From NCBI GenBank assembly GCA_944391275.1, contig CALXSZ010000053.1, forward strand, positions 1 through 7,228: a stretch of DNA of 7,228 bases, in the 5' to 3' direction. The first letter of the stretch is position 1. Each line of letters begins with the position of its first letter. A model generated the notes under the pieces. That model did no database searches and had not been told where the DNA came from. It saw only the letters and a program-made list of their open reading frames with translations. The stretch is from an uncultured Syntrophomonadaceae bacterium. Lineage in GTDB: Bacteria; Bacillota; Syntrophomonadia; Syntrophomonadales; Syntrophomonadaceae. Below are positions 1 through 6,326 of this stretch, in pieces. The translations under genes were made by a program, and so were the position numbers.

Positions 1-8
1 GAATAATT

Positions 9-1340
9 ATGAGTCCTGCTGCAACAGGTTTGATTCTGATGCTGATTATTTTAGTGCTTTACGCAACGGAAGTTATTCCGTTGGCCGTTACCGCTATTAT
101 CGGGAGTCCCCTCTTGATTTGGTTCCAGGCGGCTACATGGGCTGAAAGCAACAGCGGTTACAACTCCGACTCCACGTGGATGGTATTTTCCATGTGTATG
201 GTTGGCGCCTGCGTATTCGAATGCGGTTTGGCTGATACGATCGGGGGCGCGTTGAGAAACGTCTGTGATACGGAAAAGAAAATTGGTCTGATTTTATTTC
301 CGGTCGTTATGATCATGAGCGCGTTCTTGAACAACAGCGCGACCACCGCGACCTTTAAACCGATTCTGGAATCCGTTTCCAAGGCTTCCAACGGGAAAAT
401 CTCCGCGCGTAAGTTCTTGATGCCGTTGGCTTTCGCGGCTTCCGCCGGCGGTATGTTGACCTTAGCCGGTTCCACCCCGCAGGTTATTGTTAACGCATTA
501 ATGGCTGAAACAGAAGGTTTAGAACCGTTTGGATTCTTCGAATTCGCCTTGGTCGGCGGCCCGATCTGTATTGTATTACTGATTGGGGTATTAACATTCC
601 TAGGTAGTTTAGCCGGAAAATTCTTCGCCAAAGAAATTGAAATGGAACGGAAAATCTCCATGGATTTCTGTGCGCAGCACGGTGTTTCGGAAGGCAAGAC
701 GGAAATTAAAATGGACGCGAAACAGAAGAAATGCGCGTTCTGCATGGGTTTTGCTATCGTAGGCTTCATTTGCCAGTCCTATGTAAGCGACTATTTATCC
801 TTTGAATTGAGCACCGTAGCCATCACGGCGGCGATGTTGACCGTCATCTTGGGTTGCTGGAGTCTGAAACAACTGTACTTGGAAAGCGACTGGAATACCT
901 TCTTCGTATTGGCCGGGTCCATTTCCTTTGCAGGTGGTTTGGATAAATGCGGAACGGGTCAATTGATCGCCGATTGGGCCGTAGGACAGTTGGGAGACGC
1001 GAGCGCGTTCGTCATCTATGCTGTATTCGTTTTAATCGCAATTATTATGACACAAATTATGTCCAATACAGCAGCCGTTGCCATGATGAGTCCAATTGCT
1101 ATTTACGTCTCCTCCGGTATGGGATTCAGCGCCGTTCCGATTCTGATGGGCTTAGCCATCGGATGTTCCGCCGCTTTCATGACGCCGGTTGGAACGCCTC
1201 CAAACACGATCGTATTAAGCGGCGGTTACGTGCCGGATACGCCTTATAAATTTATGGATTACATCAAGTTAGGAACGATTTTCCAAGTCATCGCTTCGAT
1301 TCTGGTTATCGTACTTTGCCCTGTGTTCTATCCGTTGTAA
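9..1340 (+). CDS. SLC13/ion-transporter-superfamily anion permease (start at window edge)
   Basis: A polytopic inner-membrane permease of 443 residues, almost all hydrophobic helices, with one clear hydrophilic loop at about 203-242. It has the two-fold repeat of the ion transporter superfamily (SLC13/DASS, ArsB/NhaD, CitM). The first half carries a re-entrant-loop motif NNSATTA (108-114) and GSTPQ (154-158). The second half carries the paired motifs SNTAAVAMMSP (352-362) and GTPPN (395-399). In characterised DASS proteins the SNT motifs bind Na+ and the carboxylate substrate. Here only the second copy is a true SNT, the first being closer to the ArsB/NhaD form. Likely cargo is an inorganic or organic anion such as a dicarboxylate, but the substrate cannot be read from sequence. 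The ATG at 9 gives a normal family N-terminus (short lead, then helix 1). However, only 8 bases precede it, the frame is open to base 1, and no ribosome binding site is visible, so a start further upstream is possible. A strong terminator follows 83 bases after the stop, so it ends its own transcript. Confidence 0.85.
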   Translation: MSPAATGLILMLIILVLYATEVIPLAVTAIIGSPLLIWFQAATWAESNSGYNSDSTWMVFSMCMVGACVFECGLADTIGGALRNVCDTEKKIGLILFPVVMIMSAFLNNSATTATFKPILESVSKASNGKISARKFLMPLAFAASAGGMLTLAGSTPQVIVNALMAETEGLEPFGFFEFALVGGPICIVLLIGVLTFLGSLAGKFFAKEIEMERKISMDFCAQHGVSEGKTEIKMDAKQKKCAFCMGFAIVGFICQSYVSDYLSFELSTVAITAAMLTVILGCWSLKQLYLESDWNTFFVLAGSISFAGGLDKCGTGQLIADWAVGQLGDASAFVIYAVFVLIAIIMTQIMSNTAAVAMMSPIAIYVSSGMGFSAVPILMGLAIGCSAAFMTPVGTPPNTIVLSGGYVPDTPYKFMDYIKLGTIFQVIASILVIVLCPVFYPL

Positions 1341-1423
1341 TTCTCTTTCGCGGTATTTCAAAGCGTTTTTTCACACTACTCCGAGTAGAATCAATCAAAA
1401 TGATTCTTTAGTCTATTAAAATC

Positions 1424-1466
1424 TGACCTTTCAGGTTCTCTCTCCCCTGAAAGGTCAATTTTTTTT
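1424..1466 (+). terminator. Strong intrinsic terminator after the permease
   Basis: A perfect 12-bp stem (1424-1435 paired with 1446-1457, core GACCTTTCAGG / CCTGAAAGGTC) closes a 10-base pyrimidine loop and is followed by eight consecutive T (1459-1466). This is a canonical Rho-independent terminator on the + strand. Four T on the opposite strand beyond the other arm could give weak termination there as well. It ends permease transcription and insulates ispE. The rest of the 1341-1582 gap holds only smaller hairpins (for example 1387-1393 with 1401-1407) and the ispE promoter; I see no gene in it. Confidence 0.95.
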
Positions 1467-1516
1467 ATTTCGTATGAATTATTCTTCCCAATACGGAATA
1501 AACTCGGATTCGTGCA

Positions 1517-1545
1517 TTGCGCAAGACGATCGGGAATGTTATAAT
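1517..1545 (+). promoter_or_regulatory. Sigma-A-type promoter for ispE
   Basis: A perfect -10 TATAAT (1540-1545) lies 17 bases after TTGCGC (1517-1522), which matches the -35 consensus TTGACA in its first three bases. Transcription would start near 1552, giving an ispE leader of about 30 bases. The -35 lies within the 8-base palindrome TTGCGCAA (1517-1524). Because in-frame TTG (1517) and ATG (1544) codons lie inside this promoter, they cannot be the ispE start on a transcript made from it. Confidence 0.75.
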
Positions 1546-1572
1546 GCTACAAGTAAAGAATTTCGCACGTCT

Positions 1573-1578
1573 AGAGGA
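1573..1578 (+). promoter_or_regulatory. Ribosome binding site fixing the ispE start
   Basis: AGAGGA lies 4 bases before the ATG at 1583 (5 if counted from AGAGG). The frame is open further upstream to a TTG at 1517, but no Shine-Dalgarno sequence serves those codons and they overlap the promoter. This site therefore selects the 288-residue form. Confidence 0.75.
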
Positions 1579-1582
1579 AAAC

Positions 1583-2449
1583 ATGCAGCAACTACAAATA
1601 ACAGCGCCAGCGAAAATTAATCTAACTCTTGACATTCTTGGAAAAAGGCCGGATGGTTATCATGATCTTGTAACCGTCATGCATCAAATCGATTTAGCCG
1701 ACAACGTTCTTCTTAAGCGTCAAGAAAAAGGAATCACGTTGGATTGCGGAAGAGTACAGCTTCCAAATGACTCCAAAAATTTGGCTTGGCAAGCGGCTGA
1801 ACTCATGTTAAAACGTTACGAACTGCAAGACGGGGTTTCTATTTCGATTACCAAACGGATTCCCGTCGAAGCCGGCCTGGCAGGAGGCAGTTCGGACGCG
1901 GCAGCGGTTATCGCCGGAATGAACCGGTTATTTTCACTGAATTTGCCGCTTGCGGAGCTGTGTGATTGCGGCGTTCAATTAGGGGCGGACGTCCCTTTTT
2001 GTATTGTAGGCGGCACAGCTTTATGTACCGGAAAAGGAGAGGTTATGCAGCCTTTACCCCATGCGCCTCACCTCTATCTGGTGGTTGTAAAACCGGCTTT
2101 TTCTTTATCCACCGCCATGGTCTATCAACAGTTTGATCGTATGCCCATCCAGGAGCATTTAAATCACGCCGCATTTCTACAAGCCTGGGAAACCCAAAAA
2201 GTGGAAGACATTGCTCTTTGTACAGGAAACGTCCTAGAAAAGGCCAGCTTAGCTCTGAAGCCGGAAATTGGCGTTTTGATTGCCCAATTGCAAAATTTGG
2301 GCGCGCTTGCTGCGCACATGACCGGAAGCGGCTCCGCCGTCTTTGGGGTCTTTGGCAATAATTCAGCGGCTCATGCAGCTGCCGGACGGCTATCCGAGGC
2401 ATACGCGGAATGTTTTGTCGCAGAAAGTTTTACGCCTAAAATTGACTAA
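1583..2449 (+). CDS. ispE: 4-diphosphocytidyl-2-C-methyl-D-erythritol kinase
   Basis: A cytosolic GHMP-family kinase that phosphorylates the 2-hydroxyl of CDP-methylerythritol with ATP, the fourth step of the MEP isoprenoid pathway, supplying IPP/DMAPP for undecaprenyl carriers and quinones. Seen in the 288-residue product: the N-terminal PAKINLTLDI (9-18) with the conserved lysine K11; RPDGYHDL (22-29); the glycine-rich ATP loop AGLAGGSSDAAA (97-108); GADVPFC (134-140) with the catalytic-type aspartate D136; and the C-terminal GHMP motif MTGSGS (246-251). Length agrees with the family (about 280-290). The start at 1583 is chosen because it has AGAGGA just upstream and places the first motif where homologues have it; the longer reading from 1517 would overlap the promoter. 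It is expressed from its own promoter and followed after 72 bases by the regulator, with no clear terminator between, so read-through is likely. In B. subtilis ispE heads the same gene block. Confidence 0.97.
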   Translation: MQQLQITAPAKINLTLDILGKRPDGYHDLVTVMHQIDLADNVLLKRQEKGITLDCGRVQLPNDSKNLAWQAAELMLKRYELQDGVSISITKRIPVEAGLAGGSSDAAAVIAGMNRLFSLNLPLAELCDCGVQLGADVPFCIVGGTALCTGKGEVMQPLPHAPHLYLVVVKPAFSLSTAMVYQQFDRMPIQEHLNHAAFLQAWETQKVEDIALCTGNVLEKASLALKPEIGVLIAQLQNLGALAAHMTGSGSAVFGVFGNNSAAHAAAGRLSEAYAECFVAESFTPKID

Positions 2450-2484
2450 ACGCGTATGAAAAAGAAAAAGTTTCTTATCCTAAA

Positions 2485-2496
2485 TGTGTATACATA
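2485..2496 (+). promoter_or_regulatory. Candidate GntR/FCD operator (TGTATACA palindrome)
   Basis: TGTGTATACATA is a dyad with five of six base pairs matched, and its core TGTATACA (2487-2494) is perfect. It lies 25 bases before the GTG start of a GntR/FCD regulator. Several FCD-type GntR proteins are known to bind ATTGTATACAAT-like dyads, and self-regulation is common in the family. The stretch also contains TATACA (2489-2494), which could serve as a -10 box, although no good -35 lies at the right distance. Assignment as the regulator's own operator is inference. Confidence 0.5.
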
Positions 2497-2521
2497 ACGA
2501 TCGAAAAAGGAGGTTGCTTTT

Positions 2522-3208
2522 GTGGAAAAAGAAAAACGTTTAACGCCAGTGAATTTTGATTCTTATAAGCCTTTGCGGGAATTGGTCCTAGAAGCCTTAC
2601 GCGAGGCCATTTTAGACGGCACTTTGCAACCTCGCGAACGTTTGATGGAAATCCAGCTCGCAGAAGAATTGGGCGTTTCCCGTACGCCCATTCGCGAGGC
2701 TTTACGAAAGTTGGAGTTGGAAGGTTTCATCGTTATGATCCCTCGAAAAGGCGCTTACGTGGCCGATTTTTCTCTTCGGGACTTGGAAGATACGTTTGAA
2801 GTGCGTAAATCCTTGGAAGGGCTGGCCGCAGAGTTATGTGCGGAACGTGCTACGGAAGAAGAAATCCTGGAGATGGATCAGCTTCTCCAACAAAAGGCCA
2901 TCGCCATTCAAAATAACGATATGCCACAGCTTCTAAAAGTGGACACGGCCTTTCATGAAATTCTTTATCAAGCCAGTCGAAATAAGCGTCTTTGTAACAT
3001 TATTAGCAATTTACGCGAACAAATCGAACGTTTTCGTGCCGCTTCGCTGCAATATCCCGGACGAATGAAACGTTCATTGGAAGAACATCGCGCCATCTTA
3101 GCGGCTATCCGCGCCCGAGACGGCGAAACCGCCAATCACCTGGCACAAGACCACATTGAAAACGTGGAGATTATTCTATTGGAAAAATTACGCCATTCGT
3201 CGGATTGA
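2522..3208 (+). CDS. GntR-family transcriptional regulator, FadR/FCD subfamily
   Basis: A 228-residue cytosolic DNA-binding regulator. Residues about 15-80 form the GntR winged helix-turn-helix, with LAEELGVSRTPIREALRKLE (46-65) as the recognition region and PRKGAYV (74-80) as the wing. Residues about 87-220 are an all-helical FCD ligand domain. They retain the Asp/His metal set typical of metal-binding FCD proteins: D141 and H145 in DTAFHEIL, then H189 and H211. Such domains usually sense small organic acids through a bound metal; the ligand here is unknown. The GTG start at 2522 is secure because AAAAGGAGG (2505-2513) lies 8 bases before it. It sits between ispE and glmU, where Bacillus has purR, yabJ and spoVG. 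A TGTATACA dyad ahead of the gene suggests self-control. It may also act on the upstream anion permease or elsewhere, but nothing in the window proves a target. Confidence 0.93.
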   Translation: MEKEKRLTPVNFDSYKPLRELVLEALREAILDGTLQPRERLMEIQLAEELGVSRTPIREALRKLELEGFIVMIPRKGAYVADFSLRDLEDTFEVRKSLEGLAAELCAERATEEEILEMDQLLQQKAIAIQNNDMPQLLKVDTAFHEILYQASRNKRLCNIISNLREQIERFRAASLQYPGRMKRSLEEHRAILAAIRARDGETANHLAQDHIENVEIILLEKLRHSSD

Positions 3209-3231
3209 CGGGACCGTTTTTCTTCTATAAT
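3205..3231 (+). promoter_or_regulatory. Promoter-like sequence for glmU overlapping the regulator's stop codon
   Basis: TTGACG (3205-3210, five of six matches to the -35 consensus) and a perfect TATAAT (3226-3231) are separated by 15 bases, shorter than the preferred 16-18. The regulator's TGA stop (3206-3208) lies inside the -35. Transcription would start near 3238, about 28 bases before the glmU ATG. The near-ideal boxes argue for function; the short spacer argues for weak or activated use. Confidence 0.55.
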
Positions 3232-3252
3232 TTGACAGGCAATTTATGATGA

Positions 3253-3260
3253 AGAGGTGA
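3253..3260 (+). promoter_or_regulatory. Ribosome binding site fixing the glmU start
   Basis: AGAGGTGA lies 5 bases before the ATG at 3266. A possible in-frame GTG at 3257 falls inside this Shine-Dalgarno sequence, so it is unlikely to be the start even though it gives a three-residue-longer reading. Confidence 0.8.
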
Positions 3261-3265
3261 AACAG

Positions 3266-4618
3266 ATGGATTTTTCTGCGGTTATTCTTGCCGCCGGCAA
3301 GGGTACGCGAATGAAATCGGATCTTCCAAAAGTTGCGCACGTTATTGCAGGCCGTTCTATTATTCAGCATGTCATCGACGCGGTACGCGGCGCAGGAAGT
3401 GAAGATATCGTACTGGTTTTGGGGTTCGGTCGGGAAACCGTTTGCCAAACATTGACTAATCAGAAAGATTTACGTATTGCCGTTCAGGAACAGCAATTAG
3501 GAACTGGACATGCTTTAATGCAAACGGAAAAATTGCTGCCTAAGAACGGCACAATTCTGGTAACAAACGGAGATACGCCCTTGCTTCGTAGCCAGACACT
3601 GGCGGATTTATTGAAGTTTCACTGGGCCTCAGGGGCGGAAGCAACGGTAATGACGGCTATTTTAGATTCTCCTTTTGGGTATGGACGCGTGATTCGCACC
3701 AAAGGGGGATTTTTTCATCGCATTGTCGAGGAAAAAGACGCCACCCGGGAAGAAAAAAAGATTCGGGAAGTCAATTCCGGAACTTATTGTTTCCAGACAA
3801 ACTCCGTTTTTCGCGCTTTACAAGAATTAAAAAACGATAATGTTCAACATGAATATTATTTACCAGACGTTTTAAAGATCCTGCGTCGTTGGCGGCTACC
3901 AATCTCCGTTTACACGGCTGGCGAAGCGCAAGACGAGGTCAAGGGAGTCAACGAGCACCTTCAGCAGGATGAGGAGAAAAAAATTCTAAGACAACGGAAA
4001 AACCAACAGTTGATGTTGGATGGAGTTACCATTGTGGATCCCGATACGACCTATATTGATTGGCAGGTAACCGTTGATCACGACACAACAATTTTGCCCG
4101 GCACATTTCTTTGCGGCAGTACGCATATTGGAAAAAACTGTACGATCGGTCCCTATTCACATATTGTTGACAGCGACGTTGGAGAAAATTGTACGATCCA
4201 ACAAGCCTGGCTGGAAAAAACTCAAGTGCGTTCCGGTTGTCATATTGGTCCATTCGCGCATTTGCGTAGTCAAACGGTTTTAGAAAACAACGTGCTGGTG
4301 GGGAGTTTTGTGGAAATAAAAAATGCCCAAATCGGAGAAAAAAGCGCCGTTCCACATTTAAGTTACATGGGAGATGCGCAAATTGGCAAGCAGGTGAATG
4401 TCGGCGCAGGGAGCATCACGTGCAACTTTGACGGCACTAATAAACATCAAACTGTTATTGGCGATCATGTTTTTGTTGGGAGTAATACGAATTTTGTCGC
4501 GCCTATTCAGGTGGGCAATTACGCTCGTATTGGCGCAGGTTCCACGGTATCGGAGGATGTTCCGGCAGATTGTTTAGCTGTGGAAAGAGCCGATGTTCGT
4601 ATTATACCGAAAAAATAA
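3266..4618 (+). CDS. glmU: Bifunctional GlmU: GlcN-1-P acetyltransferase / GlcNAc-1-P uridyltransferase
   Basis: A cytosolic trimeric enzyme that acetylates glucosamine-1-phosphate with acetyl-CoA and then joins the product to UTP, giving UDP-GlcNAc for peptidoglycan. The product is 450 residues, full family length. The N-terminal uridyltransferase (about 1-230) shows the nucleotide signature LAAGKGTRMKSDLPK (8-22), QLGTGHA (77-83), NGDTPLL with metal ligand D103, GYGRV (138-142), EEKDA (155-159) and N229 as second metal ligand. A linker helix (about 231-250) leads into the C-terminal left-handed beta-helix of hexapeptide repeats (about 252-435). The acetyltransferase residues are present: R334, K352, catalytic-type H364, Y367, N387 and K393. 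F388 stands in CNFDG where many homologues have Tyr, a mild change. The ATG at 3266 is preferred over the GTG at 3257. A promoter-like element overlaps the end of the upstream regulator. prs follows after 68 bases without a terminator, so the two are probably co-transcribed. Confidence 0.97.
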   Translation: MDFSAVILAAGKGTRMKSDLPKVAHVIAGRSIIQHVIDAVRGAGSEDIVLVLGFGRETVCQTLTNQKDLRIAVQEQQLGTGHALMQTEKLLPKNGTILVTNGDTPLLRSQTLADLLKFHWASGAEATVMTAILDSPFGYGRVIRTKGGFFHRIVEEKDATREEKKIREVNSGTYCFQTNSVFRALQELKNDNVQHEYYLPDVLKILRRWRLPISVYTAGEAQDEVKGVNEHLQQDEEKKILRQRKNQQLMLDGVTIVDPDTTYIDWQVTVDHDTTILPGTFLCGSTHIGKNCTIGPYSHIVDSDVGENCTIQQAWLEKTQVRSGCHIGPFAHLRSQTVLENNVLVGSFVEIKNAQIGEKSAVPHLSYMGDAQIGKQVNVGAGSITCNFDGTNKHQTVIGDHVFVGSNTNFVAPIQVGNYARIGAGSTVSEDVPADCLAVERADVRIIPKK

Positions 4619-4686
4619 ATTCATCTTTCGTCCGTCAAGGCATTTTATTCGGATAAAAACAGGGAATAGAGGAGGTTTCTTTCATT

Positions 4687-5682
4687 ATGAATTCCAGGGG
4701 GAACATTAAAGTCTTCACGGGTAATGCCAATCCTGATTTGGCCAAAGAAATTGTAAGGTACTTGGGCATTCCGTTGGGGGACGCCAATGTAGGCAAATTT
4801 TCCGATGGAGAAATTAGCGTATCCATTAATGAAAGCGTGCGGGGAGGCGATATTTTCCTGGTACAGCCAATTTGCGCCCCGCACATTAACGATCATTTAA
4901 TGGAATTACTGATCATGGCGGACGCTGTACGCCGTGCTTCCGCCGCTCGTATTAACGCAGTTATTCCTTATTACGGTTATGCGCGACAAGATCGAAAATC
5001 CAAAGCCCGTGAACCCATTACCGCCAAACTGATTGCGGATCTTTTAAGTCGCGTGGGAATGAACCGGATCATAACGATGGATCTACACGCCTCCCAGATT
5101 CCGGGGTTCTTTGATATTCCGGTCGATCATCTTCCAGGCGTTCCAGCTTTAGCGGAATATTGCATTCAGGCGGGTTACGGTTCAAATTGTACGGTTCTTT
5201 CTCCCGATGTGGGGAGCGTTACGCGCGCGCGCGACTTAGCGACTCGTCTGGACGCCCCTCTAGCCATCATTGATAAACGTCGTCCCAAACCCAATGTCAT
5301 GGAAATCATGAATATCATCGGAAATATCGAAGGGGAACGGATCGTCATTGTGGACGATATCATCGACACCGCCGGAACCATCACCAGCGCCGCCAAAGCC
5401 ATGATGGACAAAGGCGCGTTGGAAGTCATTCTTTGCGCCACTCACGCGGTACTTTCCGGGCCTGCTTTAGAGCGTTTAGCCGAAGCGCCCGTCAAAGAAA
5501 TTATTCTCACCAATACCATCCCGATTCCTCAGGAACATATTCTTCCAAATATGAAAATTCTATCGATTGCATCTTTGATGGGCGAGGCCATTTTGCGCAT
5601 CCATAACGATTTATCGGTGAGTAAGTTATTTGAAACAGGGGACGGAAATTATAAGGAAGTCCATATTTTAGGTGCGAAATAG
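4687..5682 (+). CDS. prs: Ribose-phosphate pyrophosphokinase (PRPP synthase, class I)
   Basis: A cytosolic enzyme that transfers pyrophosphate from ATP to ribose-5-phosphate, making PRPP for purine, pyrimidine, NAD, His and Trp synthesis. Seen in the 331-residue product: FSDGEISV (38-45); the flexible catalytic loop YYGYARQDRKSKAREP (95-110); MDLHASQIPGFFDIPVDHL (131-149) with metal-site H134; DKRRP (196-200) with K197 and R199, known as catalytic in the Bacillus enzyme; and the PRPP loop IVIVDDIIDTAGT (219-231). The protein extends about 15 residues past the SVSxLF end where the Bacillus enzyme stops. AGAGGAGG (4668-4675) is a strong ribosome site but lies 11 bases from the ATG, slightly far. 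No convincing promoter lies in the 68-base gap after glmU. A 12-base alternating CG run (5222-5233) lies in the codons for TRARD. The gene ends 2 bases before pth. Confidence 0.97.
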   Translation: MNSRGNIKVFTGNANPDLAKEIVRYLGIPLGDANVGKFSDGEISVSINESVRGGDIFLVQPICAPHINDHLMELLIMADAVRRASAARINAVIPYYGYARQDRKSKAREPITAKLIADLLSRVGMNRIITMDLHASQIPGFFDIPVDHLPGVPALAEYCIQAGYGSNCTVLSPDVGSVTRARDLATRLDAPLAIIDKRRPKPNVMEIMNIIGNIEGERIVIVDDIIDTAGTITSAAKAMMDKGALEVILCATHAVLSGPALERLAEAPVKEIILTNTIPIPQEHILPNMKILSIASLMGEAILRIHNDLSVSKLFETGDGNYKEVHILGAK

Positions 5683-5684
5683 CG

Positions 5685-6245
5685 ATGAAAATTATTGTTG
5701 GATTGGGAAATCCGGGAAAAGACTATCATCATACTCGACATAATGTTGGTTTCATGGTAGTGGAGGAATTAGCGGACCGATTCCCGGTAGAAAAACAGAT
5801 CGATCGATTTGACGCCATTATTGGTGAAATTCGGATGCATGGAGAAAAAGTTCTACTGGTTAAACCGCTTACTTTTATGAATTTAAGCGGCCGAGCTGTT
5901 CAACCGTTGATGCATTGGTACAAGGCGGATCTCAAAGATCTCATCGTCGTCTATGACGATATGGACTTAAGGGTCGCTGCTCTAAGAATTCGTTCCAAAG
6001 GCAGCGCCGGCGGTCATAATGGGATGAAATCCATCATCGAACGCTTGGGTTCACAGGATTTTGCTCGCATGCGGCTTGGTATCGGAAGACCTCCACACGA
6101 AAATACCGTTCCTTGGGTCCTCGGCCATTTCTCATCAGAAGAAAAGCCGTTGATAGACGCTGCCGTTAAAAAAGCAGCCAACGCCTTGGAAGTCTGGGTT
6201 GAATCCGGTATAAACGCAGCCATGAATCAATATAATGAAAAATAA
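5685..6245 (+). CDS. pth: Peptidyl-tRNA hydrolase
   Basis: A cytosolic esterase that cleaves peptidyl-tRNA dropped from ribosomes, freeing the tRNA. The 186-residue product has the normal bacterial Pth length and all key residues: IVGLGNPGKDY (4-14) with N9, TRHNVGFM (17-24) with catalytic H19, KPLTFMNLSG (60-69) with N66, YDDMDL (90-95) with D91, and GSAGGHNGMKS (106-116) with N112. These correspond to N10, H20, N68, D93 and N114 of the E. coli enzyme. The ATG lies 2 bases after the prs stop, and its only ribosome-site candidate is a weak AGGTG (5670-5674) inside prs, so translation is probably coupled to prs. Bacillus has ctc (the L25-like protein) between prs and pth; it is missing here. 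Confidence 0.97.
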   Translation: MKIIVGLGNPGKDYHHTRHNVGFMVVEELADRFPVEKQIDRFDAIIGEIRMHGEKVLLVKPLTFMNLSGRAVQPLMHWYKADLKDLIVVYDDMDLRVAALRIRSKGSAGGHNGMKSIIERLGSQDFARMRLGIGRPPHENTVPWVLGHFSSEEKPLIDAAVKKAANALEVWVESGINAAMNQYNEK

Positions 6246-6268
6246 AATAGAAATTTTCTCCCGCATAA

Positions 6269-6318
6269 ATCTCCTTTTTCTGCACAATCTATTTAGAAAA
6301 AGGGATGGAAAAGGGAGG
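6269..6318 (+). other. Possible Shine-Dalgarno-sequestering RNA switch ahead of the Fin-like gene
   Basis: The pyrimidine arm CTCCTTTTTC (6271-6280) can pair in two exclusive ways. It can form 11 bp with one bulged T (arm extended to 6269) with GAAAAAGGGAT (6296-6306). Alternatively it forms ten contiguous pairs, one of them G-U, with GAAAAGGGAG (6308-6317), which would cover the ribosome site of the next gene. The two purine arms are near repeats of each other. No T run follows, so it is not a terminator. Purine-rich ribosome sites find pyrimidine partners by chance fairly often, so function is unproven. Confidence 0.35.
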
Positions 6319-6326
6319 ATTTTCTC

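Noticed and set aside
158..769. A 203-codon open frame on the - strand inside the permease gene.
   Set aside because: It is an out-of-phase shadow: no ribosome site, no recognisable domain, and the + strand reading has clear family motifs over the whole span.
1349..1371. A second terminator right after the permease (CGC…GCG then six T).
   Set aside because: The stem is only three pairs; the strong hairpin at 1424-1466 accounts for termination.
1517..1582. A longer ispE reading from TTG at 1517 or ATG at 1544.
   Set aside because: Both codons lie within the -35/-10 region, lack a ribosome site, and would add residues not found in IspE; AGAGGA before 1583 explains the start.
6263..6291. A sigma-F/G-like promoter (GCATA then GCACAATCTA) before the Fin-like gene, as Bacillus fin is forespore-expressed.
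   Set aside because: The -10 part has two mismatches to my recollection of the consensus and the spacing is off by a base; AT-rich sequence gives such matches easily.
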